Shown in pieces: positions 24,101-39,100 of a DNA stretch of 64,000 nucleotides; position 1 is the first letter of the stretch; each line of letters begins with the position of its first letter. The stretch comes from Proteles cristata cristata. Its lineage: Eukaryota; Chordata; Mammalia; Carnivora; Hyaenidae. The translations under genes and the position numbers were made by a program. The stretch spans positions 186,001 to 250,000 of the forward strand of contig JAESUZ010002711.1 of assembly GCA_017311185.1 (NCBI GenBank), written 5' to 3'. The notes under the pieces were generated by a model. The model was not told where the DNA came from, searched no databases, and saw nothing but the letters and a program-made list of their open reading frames with translations.

Positions 24101-27100
24101 CATTTACACTGAAGTAAGTATGGAAGCTAAGGTAGGCTTGTTTTAGCTGATTGAAGGCCATTGTTTACCTTGGTACAGTGCATTATAAGTGTTTTGAAGT
24201 CTTTATTTTATTTCATGTTCTGTGAAGTAGGCTGCACAAAGTAAACTGAGTGTCAGAAAGCAAAAGAGCTATAACTTGAACCCAGGTCATTGGACTTAAC
24301 CATGTAATGCTTTTGCCATTTATATGTCAAATTAATTTTAAATTAAAAACTGTTTATGGAATGTAATTTCTGAATTTCAGAACTCATATAATTCTATCAC
24401 ATAAACTACCTAAACATGCAAAAAATAAAAAGTAAGTTTGGTAAGGAAGGAGCCCAAGTTCGGGTCTTGTTTTTTTGGTGTTTTTGTTTGTTTGTTTTGT
24501 TGTTGTTGTTTTAAGATTAGAACACAGTTTTGTGGAGAAAATGACAGCTTTGGAGAAGAGCGATTGGAGGTGTCCTGTAAGAAGCTGGGAATAAGAAAAC
24601 AGAATAGGAATTAGAAATAGAAGCTACAGACTGGGAATCAGAATTGTAACAGAGTGTGAGAATAGATAGGGACACATATACACACAATTTGGGACTGTTT
24701 AAGGACACAAAGATAAAAAGGAACTAACCTAACAGTCAAGATAATTTAAGCAACATTCGGAGAACTACCAACATAAGTTAGAAAAACTGTTGTAGGGGTC
24801 TTTTTGATCTCTCTTTTTTTAAAGCTTGCTAGCTTTCTTGCTTGCTTATTTATTTATTTGAGAGAGAGAGAGAGCGAGAGAGAGAGAGAGAGAGCATGAG
24901 CTGGGGAGAGAAAAATCCCAAGCTGGCTCCATGCTGTCAGTGTGGAGCCCTGATATGGGGCTTGGTCTCACGAATGGTGAGATCATGACCTGAGTTGAAA
25001 TCAAAAGCCAGACACTTAACCAGCTGAGCCATCCAGGCACCCCACTACTAACTAATTTTGAACAGGCCTTTGAGACCTCATAGAATCAGAGTGTATCAGA
25101 GTTAAATAAAATTCTAATCTCTTTTGTTTAAGTGAGGGAATTCAAGTCCCCAGAGGTCTTCCATAATCTGAAAGTACTAGAGGCACATAGGACCCCAGGC
25201 CTTCTGCCTTCATTTGTGAAAGGGAAGCTGAATCAAATGATTGCTGAGAATCTATTTGGTTTTAAAATTCTGTGATCCCAGTTTCCTTTGGGTAAACAAT
25301 TAGAATAGGTTTCATAGACTTAAAAAATTTTTTTTGTTATTAAAATTATTTATTTTTGAGAGATAGAGCATGAGCCAGGGAGGGGCGGAGAGAGAGGAAG
25401 GCACAGAATCTGAAGCAGGCTCCAGGCTCTGAGCTGTTAGCTTAAGGCTTCATGCGGAAGTTGAACTCATGTACCATGAGATCATGACCTGAGCTGAAGT
25501 CGGATGCTTAACCAGCTGAGCCATCCAGGCATCCCAGGTTTCATTGACTGTTGAGGATAGATTGGGAGACTAAGTAAAGAAGAGTTAAACTATAATTGGC
25601 GAAAAAAGTTAGGATTAAGTTAGCTTATTATAAAAATGTGGCATGGAAAACCAGGAGGAAAAAATAGCAGCAAGGGAAATCTGTAAGTAGAGAATTGGGC
25701 ATCTTTAAAAAGAGATTATACAGATGTTTCTGCAGCTAAATCAACTTTTAGGAACTACTCCTCCCACTCCCCACCCCTTTTTTTCTTAAGGAATCAAGAA
25801 ATGCTTTAACACTCACGACTGGGTAAACCTTTTCTGTAAAAGGTCAGACAGTACATTGTTTCAGCTTTGTGGGCCATAGATAGGGTCCCTGTTGCAACTA
25901 CTCAAGGCAAAAGCAGGCATGATGGTATGTAAAGGAATGGGCATGGCTAGTGTTCAGTGAAACTGGACAAGAAATTGAACAGATTCCAGGCCTCTTATCA
26001 TAAATTCAGTTTCCTTACCAGGCAAACATAGAAGCATTTAAGTTATTGCTGCTCCTGGTGCTTTTGGTCTCAAAAGTATAAAATATGGTGAAAGTATAAT
26101 TCTTTGATTCTCTTCCATCCAAAAGCTCTAACTGTATATGTGTGTATAAATGAGATTGTATATATTGCCTTCAATCCCTTCTCTCACCACCATAATAAAA
26201 AAGATTATCTTGGACGTTTTCTCATGTAAACATATAAAAGTCAGCTATCTTTTGGCACACCTACAAAGTGTTTATGGTAAAAATAACAAGACAAAAAAAT
26301 GGAGTAATTTGCATTTCTTTTGAAAAATCTCTTGCAAAGGCAACCATGTTGGTCATTTAGTAAGTCCAGTACAGAGCATATGATTGTTCAGAATAATAAC
26401 CATTCTGCCACTGTTAATTTTGATTACTGAGCACAATACTAAAGCTTTTTACATGTGCTATCCTTAATTCTTCCCATTTTAAAAAATGACTTTTACTATA
26501 TGTAGCTCATTTAGCTTGTACATACTCGAATCCTTTTACCCCTTAATCCTCATTTAATCTTAGAGGTAAGTATATAGTTAATGCTTGTCACCAGCCCTCT
26601 CTGTGTGTCTCTTATCATTTTGATTGTCAGAAAGTCATTTTCTGTTAGATTCTTTAGGAAGGGATCATGAAAACACTATTCTCTGTTTATGCATGTTTTA
26701 TTAGCTCATCTGTGCCTTTTATACTTGAAGGTCAATTCTACTGAATGTAGAATCCTTGGCTTACTGTTTCCTTTGAGTATTTCACTTTATTTTATTTTAA
26801 AAATTGTTCAACGTGTATTCATTTTTGAGAGACAGAGTGCGAATGGGGGAGGAGCAGAGAGAGAGGGAGACACAGAATCTGAAGACAGCTCCAGGCTCTG
26901 AACTGTCAGCACAGAGCCTGACACGGGGCTTGAATTCATGAACCAGACCATGAGGTTATGACCTGAGCTGAAGTCGGGCACTTAACCAACTGAGCCATCC
27001 AGGAGCCCCATGTGTCCTTTGAGTATTTTAACTGTTTTGCCTTTGGCATAACGCTTTTCTATCCAAGTGTGATGATAATCTAAGTTTCTTTCTTTATAAA

Positions 27101-30100
27101 TTAGGAGCTTTTTTTTTGCCTGGATGCCAGAGAATCTTTTTCCTTAAAATCTAATCATTTTATTAGGGTAGATCTTTGGTGTTAGTCTTTCTGAATTGAT
27201 ACTCTCAGATAGCTCTCATATCTACAATATTTTATCTCAGATCTTTTTAAAAAATCTTATACATCATTTCTTTTTTGATTTTAAAAAAAGTTTCTCCATT
27301 TTGCTTTCTTTTTTTCTTATAGTATTATTTATTTGGTTTTGTGTTCCTATCAAAAATGACTTTCAAATTTATAAATTAGTTCTTGAATTCTGTCAACTCA
27401 TTTTTGAGTTTTTCTAATTCTTGTTTTCTTTCCTGCCTTACTTATGTTCCTTATGCCTTTTAGTTTTTTAGTAGTAACAGTTTTGATCCTTTTTTCTTTT
27501 TTGAACACTCATTCTGGCATGCTTCTCTTTTCTGTAGGGATATTATTCTGCTACTCACTATATTTGTAGTAATTTTGTAAGGGATTTGATCCTGTAATCT
27601 TTGTTTTTTTGCTCATTTTATATAAAATCAGTTCTTTTGAGTTCTTTAAAAATTGGCTTAGTTTTCCTGTGTGTATTTAGGTGTATGCATACTTTCATGT
27701 ATATCAGCCAAAAAATATAACTGCTGCTTTCTGACATTTCCTAGCTATTGCCTTTTGCACACTTTTATCCAGACCTGCTCTTTGTCTCTGTTATTCCTGT
27801 CCCGCCCAACTTTGATTCCACTGCCAAAAGTTTCTCCACAATGTGGGGCCCTGTCCAGAAAGGCCTGACAGGTCAGTGTTGAGAATTTCTAGGGGTCACA
27901 CTGTTCCAGTTGATTCAGGCTCTGCTGCCTGGCTCCTTACTGTCACCCTCTATTGGAGCAGGCAGAATCCCTCCCAGTGTCCGCTGCTGTTCTCAAATTG
28001 TCCTCCCATTCTTTCCAGTGAAGACCTATCAGTTATTTGCAGTTCTTCAGGTCTTAGGTATGTCAGACACTGTGTGGCTTTTCTCCCATGTAGGTGTTGA
28101 GAACACACGAGTCTCATAGCTTGTTGCTCAGCCCTGACTGCTTGTGTTTTGTACCTTAAGAGGATTTATTGGTTACCTGGATTTGTTGTAAATGTCTATG
28201 GGTCTTTTTGGTGTGTTTGTTTATCATGTAGTTGCCCTGTATGTTTTTATTTGAGAATTCAGGAACGTTCAAAATCCATGATACTACCATGATTGTTTGT
28301 TTTTCCAGAAATCTAAGCTTTTCTAATGCTCAAATTAGTGCTAGTTTAAAAAAAGATAACTTTCTATAAAGGGGAATTTAATTAAAATTAAATTGAATAA
28401 TCATATACCTGTTTTAGTTATTGCTTTTTTGTATTTTTTTAAAATGTTTGTTTATTTTTGAGAGAGAGAGAGAGATCACCAGCAGGGGAGGGGTAGAGAG
28501 AGAGGGAGACACAGAATCCAAAGCAGGCAGAGCCCAATACAGGGCTCAAACTCATGAGCCATGCCCCTAGTTTGTTACTGTTAACAAACTGCTTTGTGTT
28601 AGGCACCCTGCAGAATTGTTCTTAGCTGGAATGTGTAGATGAGTATTTGAATCGCTCCCAGACTGTGCCTTGATATCCAGGCTACCAGTGCCATTTGTTA
28701 AGTAGCAGAAGCATGTACCTCTTCTACCATTAGAAAGTGTTTGGTTTTATGAATGAGATGACATTGAGCTTGGATTTTGATGAACTGAAGCTTGCAAGAC
28801 CGATGAGATGCTAAAGGAATCCTAAGTGTAGAGAGGAGATGCAAAATAAAGTTTGCTAATATATGGCATGCTTAAGCAGGGATCCATGGTTCTGTGTGTG
28901 GTGGGAAGCAAGTTGGAGTTGTATTTCACAGTGCTTCATACTTTGGAACCTCTGGCCAGTAGAATGACAGGATCAGATTTGTTTTACAATGCTAATTCCT
29001 CATGGGTGTCTAGGTGGCTCAGTTGGTTAAGTGTCAAACTCAGCTCAGGTTGTGATCTCACGGTTTGTGGGATTGAGCCCTATAGCAGGCTCCACACTAT
29101 CTGCAGAGACTGCTTGGAATTCTGTCTCTCCTCTCTTTTGGCCCCTCCTCCTCCTCATGCTGGCATGCATTCTCTCTCCCTCGCTCTCAATAAACTTAAA
29201 AAAAATGATAACCCTTCAAACATGAGGGAAGATAAATTGTAGGCAGGTGGAGGTAAGAAACCTTTTGAGAAGGCCAAATAAGACAATGGTGAAGGTAGAG
29301 GAAAGGGGAAGTGTAGAATAGTTGAAACCTTTGAAGTTTTTTTTTTTTAAGCTTATTTATTTTGATAGAGAGGGAGAATGCACACATGTGAGTAAGAAAG
29401 GGGCAGAGAGAGGGAGAGAGGATCCCAAGCAGGCTCCATGCTGTTAGCGCAGAGCCTGATGTGCGAATCCATTTCATGAACTGTGAGATAAGGACCTTAA
29501 CCGAAATCAGGAGTCAGACGCTTAACCAACTGAGCCATCCAGGCATCCCAGAGAGCTTTGAAGTTTTTGATTATCAACCTGGTCTGAAGTTCACAAACCA
29601 TTTAGGGCTGAGGTTCTCAGCCCTGGTTACCTATTAGAATCATTTTTTTAAAAATGCCTACCATCTACTCTCTTCCAGTTTTATTTAATTGGTATAAGGT
29701 GGGGGGGGGGCTTGTACATCAACAAGCACTTTGAAACTGTTCTCAAATGATTCTCATCCCTAGCCAGATTTGGGGATCACGGACTCTTTTGAGTAGCAAG
29801 CACTCATCCAGGAATTCCCTGCCTTACTAAGTGCTGGAGCTGCACGGAAGCAGTGGTCCAGGCCAGGTTTTCAACCCTGGTTCACTGCAACCAAAAACTA
29901 CACTTATATTTGCTCACAAGTAAATCTTAAGGAAAATACCTTCTCATCTCTGTCTTTCTCATTGAAAGTTCCTGACATTATCAGCATTTCTTTAGAATTT
30001 TTTTGTGTTATTTTTGTTATTTTTAAATTGAAGAATTACCACACAAGATGTAAATGAACAGTATAAAAGTATATAGAATAAAAGATTAGTCTAAGACTTT

Positions 30101-33100
30101 TCCAAGGAGAAACAAACAAAAAAAGGATAATTTGCTTAAGTATTTTTCAAATGACTAAGGCATCCTAGTATAAAATCATGATGGGTAAGATACCCACTGA
30201 AAGTGCAAAGCCGGCCAATAGATATTTATGTAACAGTATAAAAAGTTTGTTGGTATTCAGATCGTACATTGTGACTATTAAGAAACTGATACCAATTTTT
30301 AGTATAAAATCAAACAATATCCATAATTACTACCTAAAAGGGCTACTAAAATAACTCTTCCTTTTTTTGATTACGTATGTATATGAAACTGGATTTTTTT
30401 CATGTAATTTACTAAAAAGCAACATGTTACAATTGAATGCATTTTCTTGGATTTTTTAAACTTCTTATTAGTGAATATTGGAATTTGTCAAAGGCCTTTT
30501 CAGAGTCTGTGGATAAAATCATAAAAAATTTTTCCCTTTAAATTTAATAATAGGTAATATGATACCAGTGAATTTCCTTATATATCAGTCTTGCATTCCT
30601 ATAATAAATCCCTTTGTCATGGAGTTTTTATGTGATGTTGCTCCGTTTGTTCTTTTTTTAGTTAATACTTTTTGTATAGATATACGTAAATCATGTTGGG
30701 CTTTAAAATTTATAGTGGGGCTCTATCTTTATGGACAGTCACTATCAGAGTTAGATACCAGTATTCTAGTTGCTTTATAAAAAGAGTTTAGAAGCTTTCA
30801 TTCATTTTCAGGGCTCTGGCACAGTTTATGGAGCTTTAAGGTCCTTTTTTTGTGAGATAATTCCCTCATAATTTTATTTATTTCTTTTCCAGAAATTGTA
30901 TTGTTTAAATTGCATTTTTAATCTCTGATAGAGTCATTTCAATCTGTATTTCCCTAGGGAATTGTCTGGTTCATCTAGGTTTTCAAATGTATTTGAATTT
31001 GTTCTATAAAGCCGTTTCTTATATTTCTAATTCTGTACTGACAGTTGTTTCATTCTAATCATTTCTTATTTTTGAAGTTTTAGGCCTGTTTCTGGCTGTT
31101 TTGAAATTTGGATATTGTCTGTCTTCAAGTTTTACTAAGGGAATGGTTTTGTATAGTGATTTGTTGTTGTAGTATTATTTTGGGAAGATATATAAGGAGA
31201 CAGATTCAGACATATGCCATTGTTTTTGGCTACCTAGATGTTTTCCTGTTTTTTTTTTTTTTTTTTTTCAGCATTAACCTTTTTTTGCATCAGTTTTTAT
31301 TCCAATATAATTCGAATACCATACAATTCACCCTTTAAAGCATACAATTTGATGGTTCTTAATATATTCACAGAGTTATATGACCATCATCAGTCATCCC
31401 TTCAATATTTTATTAATGTTTCTTATTTATTTCTGAGAGAGAGAGAGAGAGAGAGAGAGCCAATGTGAGCAGGGGTGGGTCAGAGAGAGAGGGAGACACA
31501 GAATCTGAAGCAGGCTCCAGGCTCTGAGCTAGCTGTCAGCACAGAGCCCGACATGGGGCTCGAACCCATGAACTGTGAGATCATGACGTGAGCCGAAGTC
31601 GGACGCTTAACTGACTGAGTCACCCAGGCGCCCCTATTTTTATTACTCTAAAAGGAAATACTGTACCTTAAGCTATTACTCTCCAATCTCTGCATCCTTT
31701 CCCATCCCTTGTTTTAGATAACACAACTTTACAGATTTATCTTCCTGTTTTTATAGATTTGTCTTTTCTGAACATTTCTTACAAATGGAATTATGCTGTA
31801 TGTGGTCTTTTGTGATTGGCTTCTCTCACAGCATGTGCTAGTACTTCATTTCCTTTCACTGCAAATAATATTCCATTGTATGGATATACCACATTTTTAT
31901 TTATCCATTTTTTGGATAAATAAACATCCATGCTGATGGACATTTGGGTGTTTTCCCTTTTTGGCCATTATAAATGATGATGCTATGAACATTTGGGTTT
32001 AAATATTTGTGTGGACATGTTTTCATTTGGGGGGGGTATATACTTACAGGTGAATTACTGGTGTTTATTCTTTTTTAACGAGTTTTTTTTTTCTTTCTTC
32101 CTACTTCAGTAGGCTTTGGGGGTGGGAGGGGTCATGACATGCTTAGTCTGTTGTGGATACAGTCTCCTTAGTTGTAGGCTAGACAGCCTATATCCTCTGG
32201 TAGTTTGGATTGTAATACATGGTGTAATACAGTGTTATATGAAAACACACTCCTACCTTAGTGATTCTGGAACCCTAGAAAACATTTGATGTTTCTTGAG
32301 ATGACTCTGAATGCTTTACTTCATTTGCTTTCAAGGGAATGGTGTGGATTTCTTTAAGATTAGTTCATTTTTTGGAAACTAATTTGACAATAAACTATTT
32401 GTAAAAAAAATAAAAATAAAAAAATAAATAAGCATTGAATTCTGAAAAAAAAAGATTAGTTCATTTTTTAATAGAAATATTTTGAATTTCTTTTTTGTAT
32501 TGGTATGTCCTTTGTCATTGTGACTAAGATGTTCAGCTCATTTAGAAGTATGTCATGTGTTATTTCTTTTAATTAAAAATATTTTTTAAAAGGTTTGATG
32601 TAGTTCTACTTTCTGTTGTATGCAGTGTGCATGTAAGACATTATTATAATGTACTACTTCTAAAGATATTCTTAGCATAATTGAAAGAAGGTGAAATAAC
32701 GTTTGATTTTCACAGCTGTTGATATTTTATTATACAAAATGGCATCAGATGTTTATATTAACTAAGTGTTCTATAAATTAGTTGCCTGTGTTTGTGATGA
32801 TCACACTAGTACACTGCCAGTATCTTTAGGAACCCTTCTGATAATCAAAAATAAATTCAGGATTTCAGTATTCAGAATTTTTAAATGTATTTTAGTACTT
32901 AAAAAAGCACTCATATAATTGTCAATTTTTAATGTTCTTTTATGTCCACTATTTATTAAAGCATGCATTCTCATACCAGGATAGATCATTCTGATAGGAA
33001 TCTACACAAGGAAGTATTGGTATCACAGATGTAATAAGATTGTAATTTTTACATTTAAACTTTTTTAGATTATAGAGTATGATATAATGAATAGTTATTT

Positions 33101-36100
33101 TTCATGTTAGCTTTGTAATTATTACTTTAGGCTCCTGGATTTGGATTTGGAATTGCAATATCTGGTGGAAGAGACAACCCTCATTTTCAGAGTGGGGAAA
33201 CATCCATAGTAATCTCAGATGTGCTGAAAGGGGGACCTGCTGAAGGACAGCTACAGTAAGTGCATTTGCTCTTTTGGGTGCCTGTGTTACAAGTACTGTT
33301 CCTACCTTTGGTCACTGGCATACAGAACTAGTGATTTCTTTAATATATGTTTATATTTATGTCTATCATAAATGGAAAGCTAGTATCCCTTACCTTAAAT
33401 AGGTGGTCAGTATAAAAATAAAAATGGTGGGAAAAAAAAACTTGTTACACATTTTGGGGTGGAATTTAGTCTTCAGGAACCTCTTATCCTAATCTGGTCT
33501 TTTTTGTTCAGTTAAGATAAGCAAGAGAAGGAGAGGCAAAAGATACACCAGCTAGCAAAAAAGTGAGCATATAATCAGAATTGAAAGAAAATTGGAAGGA
33601 GAAGGACTTTATTTTTTTTAAAAGGAAGTAACTTTTCCAGCTATGCCCTGTAATTGTACCACCAAGAATCTTTTTTTTGTATTGTGGTACTTGTTTACTC
33701 TTATGTAAAAACATAAGATTGAAAAAAAATTAATGGCCTGTGATTCATTACTTTCTAAACCTTTGTACGAGATTCGAAAGTAAATTGTTTGATATTTTTG
33801 TATCATTATCTGAAGACAAATAGATTAGCCTGTAATTAAAATATTTTTGTGGAAGTATCCATCTTAAAACTATATTCACAAACTTGTCTGTATGTTTTTT
33901 TCTAACATGTTATTTTGTGGCCTTTTTTTTCCTTAGGGAAAATGACCGAGTTGCAATGGTTAATGGAGTTTCAATGGATAATGTTGAACATGCTTTTGCT
34001 GTTCAGCAACTAAGAAAAAGTGGGAAGAATGCAAAAATTGTAAGTGTCTTTTACCTTTACTAAGAGTATCAGTTTTATTGTTGAAATGTTTCTGGTGTTT
34101 GAATTCATCTTTCCTCTTTAAGAAAATGAAAACTGGATCAGTAGTTGTAAAGTTAGCTTTTACAAGAGTGTTTCCTCTAATACTGGTGGTGTGTTTTATC
34201 ACTGTGTATACACAGAAAATATATTTTCTCAAGGTTTAGATACTAGGATTTTTTTCAATTGAAAGAGAAAGGCAGTGATTGAAAGGTCACCTCTTAATGG
34301 CTTAGTGTTCCCTTCTCTTTTAAGTTCTTAAGTTAGACTGAATCTTGGCTTTGTAGTCTGTTTGAAATATTTAGCCCTGTTTTCTATTACAGGATTTGTT
34401 TAATGGGCAAGTTTTACATTGTCCCTTGAACACATACATCATCAACCACTTTCCTTGTTACTGTGATACAGTTTGAGGAGAGAGAAAGTGGTAAGATTTT
34501 CTTTGTAGAGTTGTTGAGGGTGCATTTTAATGTTACTGTTTTAGTATAGAGCTAGAATCTTTCTTCTGTTATGTATCGAAGAAGTCTACTTTTTTAAGTA
34601 AGGGAAAAGTTCAGTTAACTCTTGATAACTGGTCTCAAATCACAGTTAAAGCTAAGCAAATGTGGCACAGCATAGATGTAATGTAACAGTTCTATTTAAA
34701 GCTGTATCCATGTTTAGGAACACAGTAACTACCCTACCCACACTTGCTTCTCCTGTTCTTCCCATCTAGCCTCTGAAAGGACTGATTAAGGCACTGCTTT
34801 GAACCCTTAGTTCAGGTATAAAGCACAGGAAGAAGAGACCAGGTAGGCAGCTAGGTGGTTTGGCCTGCCTTGTCTGTTGAGAACTTTTCTACTTCCCAGC
34901 AGACACTCAGAATGACAGTGGACCCAACAGAAGGGAGAGGGCTGGAGTGAGGGGAAGGCCTGCACTGTTTTGACTTTGGGGATTGGGTGAGAGCTAGGAG
35001 GTGTATTCCCTGAGACTGTGCATTCCACGGTTGCTAAGCCTTCCATCATGTAGGCTGCTGTGCCTTGTGGTTTATTTATGCATCAGTGTCATTGCTGCTG
35101 AGGTGAGAGTTTTCTCAGATTGTAATAGACCCACTATTTAGTTACTGTATTGCAAATGACACACATCTTCTTTGGGTATACATTTTCACAACTTCATTGT
35201 AGTCCTGTTTTTACATTATAGTGTATCATTTTTAAATCACAGTTCATACATACTGGCTAGTGTGTAGTAGAGTTTTTAAACAGTTTTTATAACATGAGAT
35301 TGTAGTATTTATAGAAGCAGATTGCTAGTCTGCTTTTATAATTGTTAGTCTTTATGGATTAAGTTTTAGCATTCTTGCCTTAGCTGCTGATGCTAAATGT
35401 TGTTATTATTTTTCAGAGTGTTTTTCAGTTGCATGTTCAAAGGTGAGCACTTCAGACAAATTGGGTTTTTCTCCCTATATCTGAGATTGTGATCTTCATC
35501 TATAACCCCAACTTTTTAAAGCTCTATTCCTCTGAAATGTTGAGCTGTTTTGTTTGCCATGCAAACATATTCAACATACATATTCCACATTGATAATGCA
35601 TCTAAGAAAGTTGTATTCCTATACTATAGACTGCTTCCCATAGAAATCATTTTATGAAAAGCAGGTCCAAAATCTGTAGTATATTTGAAATAGGAAAAGG
35701 ATTTGGGGCAGCTCAAGGATGGATTTTGCTTAGACTGTACTTAGTTACTACGGGAGTTGGAAAGGTAGAATAAAACCCCAGTGTCTTAGAATGTGATCTT
35801 TCATTGTGAGGTGTCTAGTAAACTTTTAACTATCCCTAGCCATAGTCCGAACCTCAGGGTCATTATATACATTGTTTTGGCTTTGTTTAGTTTTGGTTTT
35901 TTTCACTTCTGAATAACCAGCTCCTCTTCCTCCCTCCCCAATCTATTGATCTCTTTTCTTCCCTGTGCTTTTACATTCGGATAGTTGGTTGTTTATGTGA
36001 TTTTCTTTCCATTAACCAAGAGCTCCCTGGGTATTAAATAAACTGTTTATTTTCTGTTAAACTAAAATTTTAGAACTCCTTTGATAATATAACTATCCTA

Positions 36101-39100
36101 AATAGGCTTAGTTTAGTTTAACAATAAGTGATGTTAGAAATAGTTTATGACACAATGAACATGTATAATTTTTACTAAAATTCTGAGCATCTTAAAAAAG
36201 TATTATAAAGTAAATGAGCAGAAACACCTCCTAGAGATAATGTCTGTGAGCACTTCAGTGTATCTCCATCTGGTTACGTAGCATTTCACTGTATGTACAT
36301 CTTTACCTAACCCATTCATTGATGGGCATTTCAGTGTCCAGTTTCCACAAGTATTTAAAAAAAGTACTGTGTAGAACATCGTTGTGTTTCTGTCTACTTG
36401 TTTAGTTACTTTTTAGGAGTGACTTCTCAGTCAGAGGGCATGAATGATTTGATATATGCATCACCAGCCCTTCAGAAAGACAGTGACAGTCCAATTTCAG
36501 CATTGCTTTTAAATTTTTGCCAAACAGATAGACTGAATGTAGTATTTGAAATGAAATATTTTGCAGTACAAATGAGTTCGATCATGTTGTAGTGTACATA
36601 CTCCTCGTTTATGTTTCTTCTTTGCTTTTTCCCTAGCATTTATATGGCAATGATTGCTGTACTAGGGTGTAGTATATATTAGAATTATTAGACTTTGTCA
36701 TATATACTGCATATATTGTTTGCCCATTTGCTTTTTTGACTATAAGTTGTTTATGGTGGTTTTTTGGAGGGGTTTGTTTTTATATCATTTTGTTTCAGCA
36801 TTGAAATGTTTTCTTTTTTTTTTTTTAATGTTTTATTTATTTCTAGGAGAGAGAGAGAGAGACAGTGTGAGCAAGGGAGGGTCAGAGAGAGAGGGAGTCA
36901 CAGACTGGAACAGGCTCCAGGCTCTGAGCTGGCAGTCAGCACAGAGCCTGACGCGGGGCTCGAACCCACGAACTGCGAGATCATGACCTAAGCGAAAGTC
37001 GGATGCTTAACCGACTAAGCCACCCAGGCGCCCCTGAAATGTTTTCATTTTTATGTTGTCATGTCTCTCAGATATTCACTTGGTCCCTTCTGCCTTTGGT
37101 GTCAGGCTTACAAAAGTGTTTACCTTTTACCAGTTATAAAAGCATATATCCTATATTTTATGCTAGTACTTGTGTAGAATTTCATTTTTTAATTTTACGT
37201 TTGAATCTTTAATTCAGCTCAACTGTCTTGAAGTAGGCACTTCCCCCTAAATTTGTTACAGAGTTTTCAGTATTAAAATCAAGCATAGTTGCCAAACCTT
37301 CTAAATATCTTCTTGTAACTTTACAACCGTTAACTATAATATAAATGGAGAATTGTAACATGATTGGGTATTCTTCAATAAGTTAAGCACTTACTGGTTG
37401 CAAATATTTCATTATATGTACAGTTAAATGCATGGCAGGGACTTTCTCTAAAGGGTGTGAATCTTTTTTATTTTAACTTTTTTTAACTTTTTTTTTTTTT
37501 TAAGAGAGAGATAGAGACAGTGTGAGCAATGGAGGGTCAGAGAGAGAGGAAGATACAGAATCTGAAGACAGACTCTAGGCTTTGAGTTAGCTGTCAGCAC
37601 AGAGCCTGACGCGGGGCTTGAACCCACAAACTGTGAGATCATGACCTGAGCCAAAGTCAAACACTTAACCACCCAGGCACCCCAGAACTTGAATCTTAAT
37701 AAGATAGATGGGTACCCACAATCATAACCATAATGCACATCTGAGAATGAGAGGAGTATCGGGTGGCAGGTGCTCTCTTGGGGGAAGACATGGATAGCTC
37801 AGAGTGCTCATCTGGTTATTTTGTTTTTGTTTGTAACTAATTAGGGAGGAATTGAAGATTTGAAATAATAGAGCAAAAGTATTGCTTCTAAAACAGTATG
37901 TTGGAGATTGAAATAGAGGTGAGACTAAAATATAGAGAGTCAGATAGGAATGCTTTATAGTAAATGTTACTTGATAAGGGCCTGGGCTGTGGGACACAGA
38001 GGGTGGAAAGACAGGCAGCCTTCTCTTCAGTTCACAACAGGGCATTGGCTGTCTGACCTTGCCACATGTAGGTGTCTTGCTGCTTCTTCGGCTTCAATGT
38101 TGTTTCCTCAGCAGGGCCTTCTCTGATCACTCTTGGTAATTAGCAGATTAGCAGTAGAGGACAAATTTGAGAGAGAGATTAAAGTTTTAAGTAAGCTGAG
38201 GGGTTGTTATTGATGAGGACGGTCTTGGAGGTAGGTAGGGATAAGAATAAGAACTCATATGGGAGAATTTTGTTTGTACAGGAGGAGGTTCAGCTTGGTC
38301 TTTGGGTCCTGAAAGAAGGAAGACTAAACAAATAAGATATTGAAAAACATCTGAAAGTATAGGGGCGGTGAAGTGGCACTGATCTGTGTAAGTCAGGCAA
38401 AGTGATTGAGATCTTGAAGAATAGTTCTGGAATACCTGGGTTAGCGAATTCCATAGAGAGGCAAGAAGAAAGGATTACTGAACAAGCAAAAGAATTCTGT
38501 AAAGTAAAATGAATTTATGGAGGACCTAATCACCAGTTGGAAATGCAGCCATCTGAAGGTGAAAATAATACAATACAATACAATACAATAACTAAATTGA
38601 ATGTTAGTGTGGAAGCACAGTACGTTTATCTATCAAGAGTTTTAGAAGGACGGTTGTGGGCCTCGATACTAATGGATTCTGATAATTTCACTGAGTCAGG
38701 TTGGGCTTACAAGTTTGCAATGGTCTTAGTAGCAACTACGGTGTATTTGATGGTATTAGAGTACAGTGACCCATCCTTTATTCAAACCTCTAACAATTAT
38801 TAGTTTCTCTTTAAACTTGTGATTATTACACCTAAAAGATCTAAGTTAAGTAACAAAGGACTTCATTAGGCTCACTATTTCAAATTGGTTCTTAAACAGA
38901 TAGGTTTGTCAAGAGAGCAAAAAACATAGTTATTATGGAAATGTATTCCCTAGTAATTTCTTACAATTTTTTGTGTATTTTGTCTCTAATTCATAGTTAA
39001 TTTAATTGACATGGGACGAGAAAAACATAATTTTCTTTTAAGAACTGAAAGTGTGTGTGTATATATATGTTAATCAATCAGCTTTTTTGTAATCTTTATT

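Larger units (their letters stand above)
14663..33130 (+). other. TJP1: TJP1 intron after window exon 1 (18.5 kb)
   Basis: Bounded by gtaagt at 14663 and tttag ending 33130. It contains SINEs of several ages, one 3.3-kb L1 in reverse orientation at 16.3-19.6 kb, a forward L1 3' end at 22.4-24.0 kb, hAT and MIR fossils and two further reverse L1 pieces at 30.4-32.1 kb. The stretch 27.0-28.4 kb is AT-rich, resembles a very old repeat that I cannot assign, and contains no supported exon. Confidence 0.9.

Noticed and set aside
28853..29242. Open frame of 129 codons on the + strand
   Set aside because: Its second half is a carnivore SINE and the rest shows no conserved protein pattern; there is no splice or promoter context. 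Chance frame.
37722..38045. Open frame of 107 codons on the - strand
   Set aside because: Low-complexity Pro/Ser-rich translation of intronic sequence with no recognisable domain.
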